From assembly GCA_964653595.1 (NCBI GenBank), contig CAZZHH010000008.1, positions 16,900-80,899 of the forward strand: a DNA stretch of 64,000 nucleotides, read 5' to 3'. This DNA is from JBAXTE01 sp964653595 (lineage in GTDB: Bacteria; Bacteroidota; Bacteroidia; Bacteroidales; WCHB1-69). The position numbers were made by a program, and so were the translations under genes. Of the stretch, positions 7,722 to 15,780 are shown in pieces. The notes under the pieces are model-generated. The model saw only the letters and a list, made by a program, of their open reading frames with translations, was not told the origin of the DNA and did not search any database. Numbering within the stretch: the stretch's first letter is position 1; each line of letters begins with the position of its first letter.

Positions 7722-8558
7722 ATGAAACCAGCGTTTGTAAAGATTATCCTATTTATCTCATTGCCTATACTTATTTTGGTTTCTTCGTGTACAATTCAAA
7801 GTCAACTAAGCAAAGATTTTAACAAGTATTCTGATTCGGTTTCTGTCCTGATTGTTGGTTCCTCTAATCTTCAAAAGGTAAGCCTGGTTGTAGAGAGATT
7901 ATATCCTCAATTCGACGAGTTATCTGCTGATTTAAAAGATACTGTGTGGAAACATCAAACAAAATTTTTAAATAGCGTAGAAGATAGTGCTGTGTTAAAT
8001 ATTCACTATAGATTTATTATTCAGCAATTAAAGAAGACCAAAATTAAAATATTTACGGATGATAAAGTCGATGAATTTGTAAAGCAGTCAGGACCAAAGT
8101 GGATTTTTCGTATAGCCCAAATTCAACTAGAGGAAGATAAGCAGAAAGTTGATTTTTCTACCGAATTAAAAGGGCAAGAGGAGTTGTATAAAGACATGGA
8201 AATTGAAATTTTATCGGTAAATGTGTGGTTTGAGGTATTTACATCCGAAAACGATACTACTCCCAAAACTATCTTATATGTTCAAAAAACCATTAGCGAC
8301 GAAGTGAAAGGACGCTTTTTTGAAACAATAGATGGAAAGTTTGAATTTCGGTTTAATCGAACAGATATTATGAAAGAGGATATTTTAAAGCTATCAGAAC
8401 TATCTGCCAACAACAATGCTCAACAAATTACTAATTATATTTTTACGAAATACATTCGTACCTATTATCCCGAATCAGAAGAGGTGTACGGATATAGTAT
8501 CGATCGTAAAAAATTCTACATACCTACTGAAAATGAAGTCTATAAAGAACTTAAATAG
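7722..8558 (+). CDS. Lipoprotein of unknown function
   Basis: The 278-aa product has a lipoprotein signal: basic start, hydrophobic stretch and the lipobox L-V-S-S-C with Cys23. The rest is a soluble, mixed alpha/beta sequence with many Asp, Lys and Glu, and no motif I recognise. It ends 7 bases before the nitroreductase gene, so the two are probably co-transcribed. The preceding 65-base gap holds only a weak promoter-like element. Nothing more can be said of its role. Confidence 0.55.
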   Translation: MKPAFVKIILFISLPILILVSSCTIQSQLSKDFNKYSDSVSVLIVGSSNLQKVSLVVERLYPQFDELSADLKDTVWKHQTKFLNSVEDSAVLNIHYRFIIQQLKKTKIKIFTDDKVDEFVKQSGPKWIFRIAQIQLEEDKQKVDFSTELKGQEELYKDMEIEILSVNVWFEVFTSENDTTPKTILYVQKTISDEVKGRFFETIDGKFEFRFNRTDIMKEDILKLSELSANNNAQQITNYIFTKYIRTYYPESEEVYGYSIDRKKFYIPTENEVYKELK

Positions 8559-8565
8559 TTAAAAT

Positions 8566-9321
8566 ATGAATTTGATAAAACCCTTGCTCGAACATCGAAC
8601 TATCCGTAAATATACTCAAAAACCTGTTTCTAAAGAAGATTTAGATTTGATTTTAAATGCTGCAATAAGGGGTTCAAACACTGGGAATATGCAACTTTAT
8701 AGTATAGTAGTTACCCAAGATAAATCCATTAAACAACTCTTAGCTCCAGCACATTTCAATCAAAAAATGGTTGTAGAAGCACCTGTTTTATTAACTTTTT
8801 GTGCCGATTTTAATAGATTTAATCTTTGGTGTGAATACAATGATGCCGTTCCTGGTTATGATAATTTTCAGTCTTTTACCTGGTCAATGATAGATGCTGT
8901 AATTGCTGCACAAAACGCATCCATTGCTGCAGAAACTTTGGGTTTAGGTATCTGCTATTTAGGCACCACTACCTATAATGCAGAAAAAATTATTGAAGTC
9001 TTGAAACTTCCTAAAGGTGTTGTTCCAATAACCACCGTTACCATTGGCTATGCAGATGAAACTCCAGATTTAACAGATCGGTTGCCACTAGAAGCAGTAG
9101 TACATCATGAGGTTTATTCTAATTATTCCGAATCAGATATTCATGATTTATATTCCATTAAAGAGAACTTAGATTTGCATGTTGAACTTGTGAAACAAAA
9201 TGGTACCGAAAATTTAGCTCAAATATTTACCAATAAAAGATACAAAAAAGAAGATAACATTCATTTTTCAAAAGTTTGGCTCGATGTGCTTAAAAAACAG
9301 GGCTTTTGGAATAATGATTAA
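8566..9321 (+). CDS. Nitroreductase-family flavoprotein
   Basis: A 251-aa cytoplasmic FMN enzyme of the nitroreductase superfamily (NfsA/FRP-like length). Evidence: the N-terminal H-R-T-I-R-K-Y motif (residues 10-16) that binds FMN phosphate, R-G-S-N-T-G-N-M-Q near 34-42, and the central A-A-E-T-L-G-L-G-I-C-Y-L-G-T motif (about 125-138) that ends the FMN site. These enzymes use NAD(P)H to reduce nitro groups, quinones or flavins; the physiological substrate is rarely known. It follows the lipoprotein gene by 7 bases and is followed by a modest terminator. Confidence 0.85.
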   Translation: MNLIKPLLEHRTIRKYTQKPVSKEDLDLILNAAIRGSNTGNMQLYSIVVTQDKSIKQLLAPAHFNQKMVVEAPVLLTFCADFNRFNLWCEYNDAVPGYDNFQSFTWSMIDAVIAAQNASIAAETLGLGICYLGTTTYNAEKIIEVLKLPKGVVPITTVTIGYADETPDLTDRLPLEAVVHHEVYSNYSESDIHDLYSIKENLDLHVELVKQNGTENLAQIFTNKRYKKEDNIHFSKVWLDVLKKQGFWNND

Positions 9322-9339
9322 AAAATATTCAGAATAGAG

Positions 9340-9368
9340 ATGAGATGTAAAAAGTCTCATTTTTTTTT
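9340..9368 (+). terminator. Probable terminator after the nitroreductase gene
   Basis: A 6-base stem (ATGAGA 9340-9345 with TCTCAT 9355-9360) is followed by eight T. The stem is short, so strength is doubtful. Confidence 0.55.
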
Positions 9369-9498
9369 AATTTATCACAATATTACCTTTTTAAATTCCG
9401 TTAGATTATTAATTAAGTTTAACTAATCTTTTTCTGTATGACATATGACTATACTTTTTTAGGATCACAAATTTATAAACTTAAAAAAATGAAATGTC

Positions 9499-10182
9499 AT
9501 GGAATCAAAAAAAAATCAAAAAGTAGATTTAGAGCGTAAAAGATCAATTTTTTTCAATTTTGGATTAGTGCTCGCATTGTCGTTAACCTTGTTTGCATTT
9601 GAATGGAAACACACCGACAAGGAGTTGATAGAAACAATAGTGATTGATAAATTTGATCAAGATTTAGCTCCTATTCCTCCCACAGAAAGAAAAGAACCCG
9701 AAAAACCTCAAGTGTTTTCTCCAGGAACTGTTTTAAAACTAGTTCCAAACAACACCATTGATATTCAGGGAGATGTTATAGAATTTGGTCCTGACGACGG
9801 AGTTAATGGTACTGGTTATACAGTTATTAATGATACTCCAGAAGATTCAAAAAAGGATATTACCGATGAAGTTCATGTTTTGGTTGATTTTAATGCTGAA
9901 TTTCCAGGAGGAGAGTCAGGTATGTTAAAGTACATTTCTGAAAATATTACCTATCCTTCCGATGAAAGAAAAATTGGAATGGAAGGGACTACATTTGTAA
10001 GTTTTATTGTTGAAAAATCGGGTGTTGTTTCTAATGTCGAAGTTGTTAGGCCACTATCACCCAATCTTGATAATGAGGCAATAAGGGTGGTTAAAAATAT
10101 GCCTGTTTGGAAACCTGCAAATTTTCATGGCAAAATTGTAAGACAAAAATTTGTGATTCCTTTTAAGTTTAGTTTGAAGTAA
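9499..10182 (+). CDS. TonB-like energy-transducer protein
   Basis: A 227-aa protein built like TonB: a short cytoplasmic start, one membrane helix (about 17-33), a Pro/Lys/Glu-rich periplasmic spacer (about 50-75) and a C-terminal TonB domain (about 140-227) with the typical F-P-G-G, I-x-Y-P, G-x-x-x-V-x-F-I-V and P-x-W-x-P-A elements. TonB proteins span the periplasm with ExbB/ExbD and energise outer-membrane receptors. No exbB/exbD lie nearby, and Bacteroidota usually carry many TonB paralogues, so the receptor it serves is unknown. It ends before a strong hairpin and looks monocistronic. Confidence 0.85.
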   Translation: MESKKNQKVDLERKRSIFFNFGLVLALSLTLFAFEWKHTDKELIETIVIDKFDQDLAPIPPTERKEPEKPQVFSPGTVLKLVPNNTIDIQGDVIEFGPDDGVNGTGYTVINDTPEDSKKDITDEVHVLVDFNAEFPGGESGMLKYISENITYPSDERKIGMEGTTFVSFIVEKSGVVSNVEVVRPLSPNLDNEAIRVVKNMPVWKPANFHGKIVRQKFVIPFKFSLK

Positions 10183-10204
10183 CGTTTATTTTTGTTATTA
10201 ATTC

Positions 10205-10232
10205 AAAATAGGTCTTTATGACCTATTTTTTT
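10205..10232 (+). terminator. Rho-independent terminator after the tonB-like gene
   Basis: A 10-base perfect stem (AAAATAGGTC 10205-10214 with GACCTATTTT 10220-10229) and a 5-base loop run into a T-tract. Confidence 0.85.
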
Positions 10233-10330
10233 ATATAAAGTAGTAGCTCTCTACCCATGATTAAAGTTTCTGTGTGATATTTTAGGGATAGTTTTGACGA
10301 AAAATAGGGTAAAGTCATCATTTTTTTTCC

Positions 10331-10338
10331 TAAGTTTG
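10331..10338 (+). promoter_or_regulatory. -7 box upstream of murF
   Basis: TAAGTTTG ends 15 bases before the murF ATG. The nearest TTG is 34 bases upstream, too far for the consensus, so only the -7 element is supported. The leader would be very short. Confidence 0.5.
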
Positions 10339-10353
10339 TAAAAAAAACGCAAT

Positions 10354-11631
10354 ATGCTTATTTCAGAATTATATAAATTGTACCTTGAATTTCCTAAAGT
10401 ATGTATTGATACACGCACCATTATTCCTGGGTCTTTCTTTTTCTGTATAAAAGGAGATACTTTTGATGGGAATGAGTTTGCTTATCAAGCGATTGAATTA
10501 GGAGCATCTTATGTTGTATCGGATGATAAAAATAATATCCATCCCCAAATTATTATTGTAGATTCAGTATTAGATACATTACAACTGCTGGCAGCACATC
10601 ATCGTTCGCATTTTACTTTTCCTGTGATAGGGATTACGGGCTCAAATGGAAAAACCACCAATAAAGAGTTGATTAGCCATTTGCTGATGTCGAGGTATAA
10701 GGTAGCATATACAAAAGGCAATTTTAATAACCATATTGGAGTCCCATTGACATTGCTTTCGGTAAATTTAAATGATCAGATTGCAGTGATTGAAATGGGG
10801 GCAAACCATCCTGGAGAGATTGCAGAGTTGTGTAGAATAGTAAAACCGGATATTGGTTTAATCACAAATATTGGCAGAGCTCATTTAGAGGGTTTTGGTG
10901 GCTTTGAAGGGGTTGTTAATACAAAAAAAGCTCTTTATGATTCTGTAAGAGATCAAAATGGAATTGTCTTTGTGAATGGAGACGATGATTTGCTGATGGA
11001 GTTATCGAAGGACATGGTTAGATTTGTTTTCGGGACAAAAGAAGGATCATTACAGGGTGAAATTTGTCAAAAGGAAACATTTTTATCGGTTCAAATTATA
11101 AACTCTGATCTTATTCTTGATACGCAATTGGTAGGAACCTACAATTTGCCAAATGTGCTTGCAGCTGTCTCCATTGCTAAGTATTTTAATTTGGATGATA
11201 CAACGATAAAAGAGTCATTATTTAGTTATCAACCTACGAATAATCGATCTCAGCTGATCAAAACTGAACACAACGAAATTATCATGGATTCTTATAATGC
11301 AAATCCTTCTAGTATGGGTGTTGCGATTGACCATTTTTTTTCGTTGAGCAAGCCAAATAAGGTTGCAATAATTGGAGAAATGAGAGAGCTGGGAGAATAT
11401 AGCAAATCGGAGCATGCTATTATAGTTTCTCTATTTAAAGAAGCGCCAGATGTCATCGTCTATTACGTAGGAGAAGAGTTTGTTAATCTATTTGATATGC
11501 CAAATGAATCTGTTTTTCACAATTCTCAAGAAGCCATATCTTATTTTGAAACTCATCCATTGAAAAATGCTTATATCCTTGTAAAAGGCTCTAGAGGGAT
11601 GAAATTGGAAACTTTACTTCCATACTTATGA
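10354..11631 (+). CDS. murF: UDP-N-acetylmuramoyl-tripeptide--D-alanyl-D-alanine ligase
   Basis: A 425-aa cytoplasmic Mur ligase that adds D-Ala-D-Ala to UDP-MurNAc-tripeptide, the last soluble step of the peptidoglycan precursor. The ATP-binding loop G-S-N-G-K-T-T is at 96-102, followed by the Mur-ligase central domain with E-M-G-A-N-H-P-G-E-I and the G-R-A-H-L-E-G-F-G motif; the C-terminal domain has D-S-Y-N-A-N-P-S-S-M, diagnostic of MurF over the other Mur ligases. Length is slightly short but normal for this phylum. It overlaps anmK by the tetranucleotide ATGA, so the pair is translationally coupled: precursor synthesis and wall recycling in one transcript. Confidence 0.95.
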   Translation: MLISELYKLYLEFPKVCIDTRTIIPGSFFFCIKGDTFDGNEFAYQAIELGASYVVSDDKNNIHPQIIIVDSVLDTLQLLAAHHRSHFTFPVIGITGSNGKTTNKELISHLLMSRYKVAYTKGNFNNHIGVPLTLLSVNLNDQIAVIEMGANHPGEIAELCRIVKPDIGLITNIGRAHLEGFGGFEGVVNTKKALYDSVRDQNGIVFVNGDDDLLMELSKDMVRFVFGTKEGSLQGEICQKETFLSVQIINSDLILDTQLVGTYNLPNVLAAVSIAKYFNLDDTTIKESLFSYQPTNNRSQLIKTEHNEIIMDSYNANPSSMGVAIDHFFSLSKPNKVAIIGEMRELGEYSKSEHAIIVSLFKEAPDVIVYYVGEEFVNLFDMPNESVFHNSQEAISYFETHPLKNAYILVKGSRGMKLETLLPYL

Positions 11632-12704
11632 TAAAAAGTGAATATACGGTTATTGGATTAATGTCAGGGACTTCCCTTGATGGGTTAGATCTGGCTTGTT
11701 GTAGATTTTATCAAGAAAACGACAGTTGGAAGTTCGAGGTTGTTGCCGCAGAGACCATAGATTATAATTCATCCTTACGAAGTAGATTATCGGAAGCAGA
11801 TACCTATTGTGGCAATGATTTATGGCAATTACATGTGCATTTAGGACACTATTTTGGTAAACAAGTGAATGCATTTATTCAAAAAAATGGATTACAGGTG
11901 GATTATATCTCTTCTAGCGGTCATACCATTTTTCATAGGCCAGAATTGGGTTATACTGCTCAAATTGGCGATGGAGCATCTATAGCAGCAGAATGTGGTG
12001 TGGATACTATTTGTGATTTTCGATCTACCGACGTAGCTTATGGGGGACAAGGTGCGCCTTTAGTGCCAATTGGAGATAAACTTCTTTTTTCGGAGTATGA
12101 TTTTTGTCTAAATATTGGGGGTATTTGCAATATCTCTTTTGATTATAAGGGAAAAAGAGTTGCATGGGATGTTGCACCAGCAAATATGCTTTTAAACTAT
12201 TATGCCTCACTAATCAATCTGCTTTACGACGAAAATGGAAATATTTCGTCCACAGGCACTATTAACCAAAAGCTATTGGTTGATTTAAACAATATTGAGT
12301 ATTATCACACTCCTTATCCAAAATCTTTGGGAAAAGAGTATGTTTACAAATTTTTTATCCCCCTGATTAATCAATATGAAATTTCAATTCCAGATGTGTT
12401 GGCAACGATTTGTGAACACATTGCAATGGAAGTTTCAAAATCTATATCCACTCATACAAACTCAAAACTTTTAATTACTGGGGGAGGTGCTTTAAATAAA
12501 TTTTTGATTTCTAGAATTAAAGCAAACACTAGATGTTTGGTTGTTGTCCCCGACATACAAATAGTGCAATTTAAAGAGGCAATTATATTTGCTTTTTTGG
12601 GTGTATTGCGACTCCGTCGTTCTGAAAACAGCATCAAAGAAGTTACGGGTGCAATAAAAGATAATATTGGAGGTGCAATTTATATTGGGATGAAAAATCT
12701 GTAG
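11628..12704 (+). CDS. anmK: Anhydro-N-acetylmuramic acid kinase
   Basis: A 358-aa cytoplasmic kinase of the ASKHA fold that opens and phosphorylates 1,6-anhydro-MurNAc to MurNAc-6-phosphate during peptidoglycan recycling. Diagnostic segments are the N-terminal G-L-M-S-G-T-S-L-D-G-L-D (about residues 10-21), S-G-H-T-I-F-H, and D-F-R-S-T-D-V-A-Y-G-G-Q-G-A-P-L-V-P (about 133-150); the late G-G-G-A-x-N motif is the adenine side of the site. Its ATG overlaps the murF stop (ATGA). The gene converges with the B12 operon, whose last stop is 10 bases beyond. Confidence 0.95.
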   Translation: MIKSEYTVIGLMSGTSLDGLDLACCRFYQENDSWKFEVVAAETIDYNSSLRSRLSEADTYCGNDLWQLHVHLGHYFGKQVNAFIQKNGLQVDYISSSGHTIFHRPELGYTAQIGDGASIAAECGVDTICDFRSTDVAYGGQGAPLVPIGDKLLFSEYDFCLNIGGICNISFDYKGKRVAWDVAPANMLLNYYASLINLLYDENGNISSTGTINQKLLVDLNNIEYYHTPYPKSLGKEYVYKFFIPLINQYEISIPDVLATICEHIAMEVSKSISTHTNSKLLITGGGALNKFLISRIKANTRCLVVVPDIQIVQFKEAIIFAFLGVLRLRRSENSIKEVTGAIKDNIGGAIYIGMKNL

Positions 12705-12714
12705 AATCTGCTTT

Positions 12715-13767
12715 TTAGTTAAAGTAGAAATCACCAGGAATAATGCCAGCCCTAAAGCTATTAATTAAAATTCCTTGACTGTTGAAACGATATATTACTC
12801 CTTTTTGAACATAATCTATTGCATCTGAAGTATATATTTCGTTTGTGTTAGGATCTATGCCCAGGCCATAAAAATTGATAGTTGGAATATCTATGAATGG
12901 AGATGTAGGAACAGAATTTGAAGTTATTGGCATTTTGTAAATAGCTTTGTTTATCCAATAAAGTGTGTCTTTGGTTCGATTTATTTTTAATCTGCTTGGA
13001 TTTGTATCTGGGGTAAAAGAAAAGCTCTTCTCTGTCAATTTCGTTGTAGGATTTATTTGGAATAGCCCTCCATCCAGAGAACCGTTTCCAGCACAAAGTA
13101 CCCAGATTTTTCCATTTTTATCTTCTACTAACGAATTTCCCCCAAATGCAGAAGGAATACTATCTGTAATTTGATCATTTTGGGGATTAACAACATATAC
13201 TTTGTTTCGGTACGGATTGGATACAAAAACGTTACCAGAACTTAAAATAATTGCTTCTGACCAGCCAGTACATGGGATGTATCCACTTATTTCGTAGCTA
13301 GAAATGTTAACAATTGAAATGCTATTGTTGTATAGGTCTGTAACATAAGCTTTGGAATCATTTATTGGCAACATATAGCGAGGAGAATTAAACCCATTAA
13401 TTACTCCAACAGATTGAAATGTGTTAGCGTCTACAATTTCAATTTTATGAGAATTATTTAATATAATATAGTATTTACCATTAAAGTAGGTAATGGATTG
13501 GCAAACATCTCCTAAACTGCGATGATTTTTTGTTTGAAAAATATCTTCCATTACTTCGTTTTTACTCGGATTATAGAAGCTAACAGAGGCATTTCCGAAT
13601 TGAAAATTTCCCTCGTTGGTAATATACACGGAGTTATTTGATGTTGCAACAGTTACTTCTTTATTGATTTCAGGTTTGTCACTTTTACAAGAAACAAAAA
13701 TGAGTAAAAAGGTAAATACTCCTATGGTTTTAATGTTTCTCAAATTATTTTTTTTTGTATTCAACAT
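12715..13767 (-). CDS. BtuG-like YncE/DUF5074-type beta-propeller lipoprotein
   Basis: A 350-aa surface lipoprotein: signal peptide with lipobox F-V-S-C (Cys27), then repeated propeller blades with phrases such as V-Y-I-T-N-E-G-N, A-Y-V-T-D-L-Y-N-N-S-I-S-I-V and V-F-V-S-N-P-Y-R-N-K-V-Y-V-V-N. It closes the riboswitch-led operon behind a BtuB-like receptor. In gut Bacteroides the same arrangement contains BtuG, a YncE-like seven-bladed propeller that captures cobalamin at the surface and hands it to BtuB. Fold and position both fit that role. B12 binding itself is inferred from context. Start ATG at 13765-13767, 29 bases after the previous gene. Confidence 0.75.
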   Translation of the reverse strand: MLNTKKNNLRNIKTIGVFTFLLIFVSCKSDKPEINKEVTVATSNNSVYITNEGNFQFGNASVSFYNPSKNEVMEDIFQTKNHRSLGDVCQSITYFNGKYYIILNNSHKIEIVDANTFQSVGVINGFNSPRYMLPINDSKAYVTDLYNNSISIVNISSYEISGYIPCTGWSEAIILSSGNVFVSNPYRNKVYVVNPQNDQITDSIPSAFGGNSLVEDKNGKIWVLCAGNGSLDGGLFQINPTTKLTEKSFSFTPDTNPSRLKINRTKDTLYWINKAIYKMPITSNSVPTSPFIDIPTINFYGLGIDPNTNEIYTSDAIDYVQKGVIYRFNSQGILINSFRAGIIPGDFYFN

Positions 13768-13796
13768 ACTGCTTTTTAGGGTTAAAATATTGAATT

Positions 13797-14774
13797 CTAT
13801 CTTTTTATCACAATTTTTTGAGTAAAAAACTGATTATTTATCTCACATTTTATAAAGTATATTCCATTTTCTAGGCTTGATGTGTCAATTTGTTGAATTT
13901 CGGAAATGTTATACTTAATCATTATCATATTTCCAAGGAGATCAGAGACGGATAATGCCTCAATAAAATTTCCGAAAGGGTTAATATGTAATGAATTAGA
14001 GGTTGGATTTGGAAATAATGACACTTTGGGATGAATAAGCTGATCGGAAATATTAGAAGGCGCCTGATTAATTACTCCTACTGCATCCAAATCAAATCCA
14101 CTAGATGGAAATGGAGTTGGCCATGGATCGTTGATAATATTGCCGTATTGGTCTTTAGTAGCGTATTGAGACTTTATACAACCAACAACATCTATGATCT
14201 TTATGTGGGTGATTGCATTGATGTTTAAAAGTGGAATATTATTTAGTTCTTCTAGGTCGAATGGAGTCCCATAATTTGCACGATATTTTCCTGCTAAATT
14301 ATTGATTTTGGTTGCCTCTACAAAACCATAACCGTCAATTTGGAGAGTGTCCTGGGTTAACGAAGTAGCTGGAAATCCAAAAAAGTTGATTCCGTCTGAG
14401 CTTACCTCAACAAATGCAAGTTCAAGAAAAAGATCACTAAAAGAGTTTTCAAAAACTGCAAAATCGAATCCAATTCCATTGATAATGGGAGAATTAAAGG
14501 TTAGTATTGCTTCCCCTCCATCCCCAAGACTAACTACTCCATTTTGACCAGCTTTGCCAATAGCGCAGGAATTGTCGCCTACCGTAGTTATTCCGAGGGA
14601 AGGGCTAGAGATGTCTTGATTGCCTCGAATGATAGTACACCCGCTTGCCCAATCTATAAATATTGAGCTGTCAGCATGTATTGCCGTAGTGCCCATTTGC
14701 CCGACAGAAGGGGCAAATTGGGCAACTGCTAGCATCGGCAAAAAAACAGTAAGTATAGATAGCAGTTTCTTCAT
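13797..14774 (-). CDS. T9SS-exported surface protein of the B12 operon, family not recognised
   Basis: The 325-aa product has a signal peptide (about 1-18, L-A-V-A-Q), a beta-rich N-terminal domain of about 225 residues with F-D-F-A-V-F-E-N-S-F and E-L-A-F-V-E-V-S-S-D-G-I-N-F (a lectin- or jelly-roll-like look), and a T9SS type A sorting domain from about 252 (L-F-P-N-P-T-S, ending Q-K-I-V-I-K-R). It is therefore moved across the outer membrane and anchored or released by the T9SS. It starts one base inside the preceding stop (TAATG), so it is tightly coupled in the cobalamin operon. A part in B12 capture is inference from position. The N-terminal domain is not one I can name. Confidence 0.7.
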   Translation of the reverse strand: MKKLLSILTVFLPMLAVAQFAPSVGQMGTTAIHADSSIFIDWASGCTIIRGNQDISSPSLGITTVGDNSCAIGKAGQNGVVSLGDGGEAILTFNSPIINGIGFDFAVFENSFSDLFLELAFVEVSSDGINFFGFPATSLTQDTLQIDGYGFVEATKINNLAGKYRANYGTPFDLEELNNIPLLNINAITHIKIIDVVGCIKSQYATKDQYGNIINDPWPTPFPSSGFDLDAVGVINQAPSNISDQLIHPKVSLFPNPTSNSLHINPFGNFIEALSVSDLLGNMIMIKYNISEIQQIDTSSLENGIYFIKCEINNQFFTQKIVIKR

Positions 14775-15778
14775 TATCTTTTGATGATTTTTTGAGAATA
14801 AGTACTATTTTTATCTTTGATTAATAGGTAATATATTCCAGGTTTGAGTTTTGTAATATCAATTTCTGTGTTCGTTTTCATGGTTGAAGTGTAAAATTCT
14901 ATCTCCCCTAGTTGATTATATAATTGTATTGTTTTATTGTCATTGTTGCTTAAGTTGATATAAATTTTTTCTTGAGCTGGATTTGGATAGATGTTTATTT
15001 TGGGCTGATTTTCTGATAAATCGATGTTTACTCCTTGGTCTAATGTGGTAAAATTATCCATACAAAAGAAAAGAGGGGTGTTGATACCCCATGTTCCAAC
15101 GTCGCTTGAACTCATGTTAAAAACAAGGCTGTCTACGTTGCCGAGAGTCGATAAATCAACCCATTGCCAGTTAGTCAGGATATAATCCTCTAAGTTGTTT
15201 GTAGAACGAAAATCGGCTAAATAAAACTCTACACTATCGTTGCCTAAAACACCCTCATGCCATTTTTTTATGATAATTTTAAACCAATCTGGATCATCTC
15301 CATTGGATCCGCCAAATTTTTTGCCATACGAATCGCCATCTCTCATACTTATAGCAGGGTAGGTAGCATTTGTAAAATAAGCTCCAGATACAATTTTTCC
15401 GCGAGAGGATGGAGATAGGATAATTTTTGGAAATACTTGATTGTAAGGATCAACTTGCCCAACTACGTAATTGGATGAGCCATCATATCCTCCGCCGGAT
15501 CTTGAAGAGTACATATTTCCCATACCTGCCGTAGTTGAGTCTTTTATATTGCTATATGCCCAGCCACTCGACCAATATCCACCAAAAGCAGTATCATAAT
15601 AATTTATTAGTATTGAATTGCCATCCATAAATGATGTACCTAGAGGATTTGAAGCTCCGTTCCAATAGCTATTTGCGTTTAAGGTTAGGTTTTCAAATGT
15701 TGAAACTGTTTGACTGTTCAAAACATTCGAAACTGTTGTTAATAGAAAAAAGGCTAAAAGAGTAACTGTTTTTTTCAT
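14774..15778 (-). CDS. DUF4465 surface protein with T9SS sorting domain (BtuH-like candidate)
   Basis: A 334-aa exported protein. After the signal peptide (about 1-22) comes a DUF4465 domain, recognised by F-E-N-L, W-N-G, G-Y-W-S-S-G-W-A-Y-S-N, S-R-S-G-G-G-Y and the late W-G-I-N-T-P-L-F-F-C-M-D-N-F. A T9SS type A tail follows (I-N-I-Y-P-N-P-A-Q, ending Q-K-I-I-K-R). DUF4465 proteins are regular members of Bacteroidota B12-uptake loci and, as I recall, related ones bind cobalamin at the cell surface; I have not verified that. Here the lipid anchor usual in Bacteroides is replaced by a T9SS tail. It starts 2 bases after the receptor's stop. Confidence 0.8.
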   Translation of the reverse strand: MKKTVTLLAFFLLTTVSNVLNSQTVSTFENLTLNANSYWNGASNPLGTSFMDGNSILINYYDTAFGGYWSSGWAYSNIKDSTTAGMGNMYSSRSGGGYDGSSNYVVGQVDPYNQVFPKIILSPSSRGKIVSGAYFTNATYPAISMRDGDSYGKKFGGSNGDDPDWFKIIIKKWHEGVLGNDSVEFYLADFRSTNNLEDYILTNWQWVDLSTLGNVDSLVFNMSSSDVGTWGINTPLFFCMDNFTTLDQGVNIDLSENQPKINIYPNPAQEKIYINLSNNDNKTIQLYNQLGEIEFYTSTMKTNTEIDITKLKPGIYYLLIKDKNSTYSQKIIKR

Positions 15779-15780
15779 CT

